Source: Pseudoxanthomonas indica (GTDB lineage: Bacteria > Pseudomonadota > Gammaproteobacteria > Xanthomonadales > Xanthomonadaceae). Taken from it: a stretch of DNA of 64,000 nt. The notes beneath the pieces were generated by a model, which did not search any database, was not told where the DNA came from, and saw only the letters and a program-made list of their open reading frames with translations. Location of the stretch: the NCBI RefSeq assembly GCF_900167565.1, contig NZ_FUZV01000002.1, forward strand, positions 310,001 to 374,000, in the 5' to 3' direction. Of the stretch, positions 59,988 to 64,000 are shown piece after piece (positions within the stretch are counted from its first letter, which is position 1; every line of letters begins with the position of its first letter). A program made the translations under genes and the position numbers.

Positions 59988-61256
59988 TTAAATGGTCGCG
60001 GCGAGTTTGAAGATGGGCAGGTACATACCAATCACCATGCCACCCACCAGCACGCCCAGGATGACCATGATGAAGGGCTCAATCAGGCTGGCCAGCGCGT
60101 CGACTGCGTTGTTGACCTCCTGTTCGTAGTACTCGGCCACCTTGAACAGCATGGTGTCCAGCGCACCGGCCTCTTCACCCACCGCGGTCATTTGGATGAC
60201 CATGTGCGGGAACAGGTTGGTCTGCTTCATCGCCATGTTGACCGGGTAACCCACGGCCACGTCGTCCTTGATGCGATGCACGGCTTTCTCGTAGACCGTG
60301 TTGCCGGTAGCGCCGGCCACGGTGTCCAGCGCTTCCACCAGCGGCACGCCGGCGCGGAAAGTCACGGCCGTGGTGCGGGCAAAGCGGGCGATGGCCGAGT
60401 TGTGCATGATTTCGCCGATGACCGGCACTTTGAGGATCATGCGATCGACGAAATGCTGGAAGGCGGGTGAGCGTTTGAAGAAGAAGATAGTGCCGAAGAT
60501 GGCGCCTACAAGGATGATGAGCAACAGCCACCAGTAGGCCACCATGAATCGCGACGCTGCCACGATCATCTGGGTGAACGCCGGCAGCTCTGCGCCAAAG
60601 CCCTTGAACGTTTCTTCGAACTGCGGCACCACGAAGATCAGCAGGATCGCGCTGACGATAATCGCCACGGCAATGGTCATCGCCGGGTAGAACATCGCCT
60701 TCTTGATCTTGCCCTTCAGCGCTTCCAGGTTTTCTTTGTAATTGGCGATCGTGTCGAGCACGGTCTCCAGCACACCGGCGCTTTCGCCGGCACGGACCAG
60801 GTTGCGGTAGAGCTCGTCGAACTGCACCGGGTGTTGACTAATGGCTTCATGCAGCGAAGAACCGCCTTCGATGTCGGCACGGATTGTCCCGACCATTTTC
60901 TTCATGCGGGGATTCTTTTGCCCACCCTCGATGATGTCCAGCGAGCCGACAATCGGCACGCCTGACTTCATCATTGTCGCCAACTGGCGACTGAAGAAGG
61001 CGATTTCTTTGGGGCTGATGGTCCGGCCCGCGGAGCCAAACAGCGGCTTCGGCTTGTTCTTGACCACGTTGGGGGTGATGCCTTGCTTGCGCAGTTCGGC
61101 GCGCAGCATGTTGGCGTTCTTGGACGCCTGCTCACCCTTCATCTTGACGCCGCGTTTGTCGACGCCTTCCCACACAAAGGTGGTCAGCGCCGTTTCCCGC
61201 AGGGGACCTGCGGCGGCAGCGGCGGACTTCTTGGCAACGGATCGGCTGGCAGCCAT
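59988..61256 (-). CDS. pilC: PilC, type IV pilus inner-membrane platform protein
   Basis: 422 residues from ATG 61254-61256 (MAASRSVAKKSAAAAAG); a longer frame adds only non-family residues. Two T2SSF domains: FFSRQLATMMKSGVPIVGSL with LVRAGESAGVLETVL, and ARTTAVTFRAGVPLVEALD with MTAVGEEAGALDTMLFKVA. Hydrophobic spans near 205-230, 250-275 and 395-415. Homologous to the GspF at 2150-3367 but with the N-terminal FVWEGVDKRGVKMKGEQASK of PilC. Between pilB and pilD. Confidence 0.96.
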   Translation of the reverse strand: MAASRSVAKKSAAAAAGPLRETALTTFVWEGVDKRGVKMKGEQASKNANMLRAELRKQGITPNVVKNKPKPLFGSAGRTISPKEIAFFSRQLATMMKSGVPIVGSLDIIEGGQKNPRMKKMVGTIRADIEGGSSLHEAISQHPVQFDELYRNLVRAGESAGVLETVLDTIANYKENLEALKGKIKKAMFYPAMTIAVAIIVSAILLIFVVPQFEETFKGFGAELPAFTQMIVAASRFMVAYWWLLLIILVGAIFGTIFFFKRSPAFQHFVDRMILKVPVIGEIMHNSAIARFARTTAVTFRAGVPLVEALDTVAGATGNTVYEKAVHRIKDDVAVGYPVNMAMKQTNLFPHMVIQMTAVGEEAGALDTMLFKVAEYYEQEVNNAVDALASLIEPFIMVILGVLVGGMVIGMYLPIFKLAATI

Positions 61257-61375
61257 ATTGGTTTCCCCGTCCGGCTTCCCCCACCGGACTACTCCCCGCA
61301 TGGTAGCCGTTATTGCCGGGAAGGGAACTCCCCCCGCCTGTGACGCGGGGCAGGGTTTACACGCCCGGCAGGTGA

Positions 61376-63109
<1,734 letters not shown>

Positions 63110-63272
63110 GGGCAAGTCTCGGCAACGGGGCAAAGGGCAGAACGCAAGGACCGGGCCAACTGGCGGGGTCACCGGGATAAGGTAACCCCGAAGCCGCCGG
63201 CTCGGCCATGGCTCGATGGTAGAACTTGTGGGGTGCATCGCGGTCCATGCAGCCGTGGCGGTCTCAGCCGGA

Positions 63273-63301
63273 TTGCAAGCCGAGGGACCCCTCCACAGAA
63301 T
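63273..63301 (+). promoter_or_regulatory. Candidate promoter of the pilin accessory gene
   Basis: TTGCAA (63273-63278), 17-base spacer, CAGAAT (63296-63301), 31 bases upstream of ATG 63333. Spacing is ideal and the hexamers are moderate matches. The 223-base divergent gap with pilB shows no clear sigma54 element. Confidence 0.35.
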
Positions 63302-63332
63302 CTCATATGCCCGACCTTCTCACGGAACCACA

Positions 63333-64000
63333 ATGAATCGCTGGAAAGCCTCTGCCGTGCATCTGCTGCTTAGCCTGTTGCTGATTGGCGGCATTGCCCT
63401 CACGGCTCTGCACACATGGTTTCCCTTCGGCCTATACCGCGTCGCGGCGCCTGATCGCCTCCTCTACGTCATGTGGGGTATCGATCTGGTCGCCGGCCCG
63501 CTGCTGACGCTTGTAGTTTACAAGGCGGGTAAACCCAGTTTGCGATTCGATCTGACGGTCATAGCGATTCTGCAGCTAGCCTTCCTATCTTACGGATTGC
63601 ATACGCTCTGGGTTTCACGGCCAGTGTTTCTGGTAGCCATGCCCATGCGCATGAGCTTGGTGTTCGCAAACGAGATTGAACCGTCTGAACTGGCGAAAGC
63701 CAACAAGGAGGAATGGCGGAGGTTGTCCTGGAGTGGCCCCACGCTCGTTGGCGCTTTGGCGCCAAAAAATGACCAAGAACGTCAAGATCTGCTCTTCGCC
63801 ACCCTTCAATCAGGTGTTGATCTCGACAAGATGCCGTCTCGGTATGTCGAGTTCTCGGAGTCCGCTCCGGCGCTGCTGGCAGTGGCACGTCACGTTGAGT
63901 TGGCAGAATCCGAACGAGCCGGGCTAAAGCAACAGGTCAAGGAAGTAGTACTGGTCACTACTCGGGCCAACGGTGTCATGTGGCTCGATGCGAGTTCCGG
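63333..64000 (+). CDS. TfpX/TfpZ-family type IV pilin accessory protein (3' end beyond window)
   Basis: 222 codons from ATG 63333, still open at the window end. N-terminal span HLLLSLLLIGGIALTALHTW, then YRVAAPDRLLYVMWGIDLVA, GPLLTLVVYKAGKPSLRFDL and AILQLAFLSYGLHTLWVSRP, giving about four membrane segments followed by a periplasmic region. This matches TfpX/TfpZ/FimB proteins needed for assembly or stability of particular pilins. The DNA is clearly less GC-rich than pilB, consistent with the variable pilin locus. It is divergent from pilB; a pilin gene probably lies just outside the window. Confidence 0.85.
   Translation, partial: MNRWKASAVHLLLSLLLIGGIALTALHTWFPFGLYRVAAPDRLLYVMWGIDLVAGPLLTLVVYKAGKPSLRFDLTVIAILQLAFLSYGLHTLWVSRPVFLVAMPMRMSLVFANEIEPSELAKANKEEWRRLSWSGPTLVGALAPKNDQERQDLLFATLQSGVDLDKMPSRYVEFSESAPALLAVARHVELAESERAGLKQQVKEVVLVTTRANGVMWLDASS

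Overview
This is a high-GC gammaproteobacterial chromosome segment whose gene order and protein families point to the Xanthomonadaceae/Lysobacteraceae (Lysobacter, Luteimonas, Pseudoxanthomonas or Xanthomonas type). The clues are a gspE-F-G-H-I-J-K-L-M-N-D type II secretion order, a glyA-nrdR-GNAT-ribD-rib operon-nusB-thiL block, a division/cell-wall (dcw) cluster without murD, and pilB/pilC/pilD beside coaE. Species cannot be fixed from sequence reading alone. Almost everything is housekeeping DNA with dense stop/start overlaps. No tRNA, rRNA, CRISPR array, transposase or integrase gene was seen.

Layout. 1-12876 (+): type II secretion operon, starting inside gspE and running gspF to gspD, then two overlapping glycosyltransferase-like genes. 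A secreted GH43-type glycosidase gene sits between gspE and gspF. 12932-17594: pncB and a convergent purine/pyrimidine permease, now separated by a self-contained 2.1-kb cassette with a lipoprotein-like M60 metallopeptidase; the cassette is bracketed by an 82-bp direct repeat made from the permease 3' end. 17792-19723: a small membrane protein and ettA. 20007-28702 (+): glyA, nrdR, small accessory genes, ribD, a methyltransferase, an FMN riboswitch, ribE-ribBX-ribH, nusB and thiL. 28779-32844 (-): SGNH hydrolase, FAD-linked oxidase, YraN and an LpoA-like lipoprotein. 32900-34127 (+): rsmI and the RNase P RNA gene, followed by about 400 bp of hairpins and tandem repeats. 34575-35339 (-): NRDE/TANGO2 protein. 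35670-52605 (+): mraZ-rsmH-ftsL-ftsI-murE-murF-mraY-ftsW-murG-murC-ddlB-ftsQ-ftsA-ftsZ, then lpxC with its own promoter. 52806-58942: dciA, M23 peptidase, secA, Nudix-ThiE fusion, coaE. 59115-63109 (-): pilD, pilC, pilB; 63333 to the end (+): TfpX/TfpZ-type pilin accessory protein, cut by the window edge.

How the parts fit. The T2SS pseudopilins (GspG-K) need a prepilin peptidase and the operon shows none, so the pilD here probably processes both pseudopilins and type IV pilins. SecA feeds the Sec route that precedes type II secretion, and the secreted GH43 enzyme is a natural candidate cargo. The dcw cluster makes lipid II and the divisome as one coupled transcription unit. It is preceded by an extended -10 promoter and five 10-bp-phased GG repeats that look like a MraZ operator. 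LpxC ties lipid A synthesis to the end of that cluster.

Most notable points: the repeat-bracketed M60 cassette; the glycosidase inside the T2SS operon; missing murD, suggestive of the MurD2/MurL route; a 13-codon mini-ORF that bridges murG and murC by stop/start overlaps; a RibB whose GTP cyclohydrolase II half has lost the zinc cysteines (RibBX type); a DnaA box upstream of the dcw cluster; and the hairpin/tandem-repeat array after rnpB.
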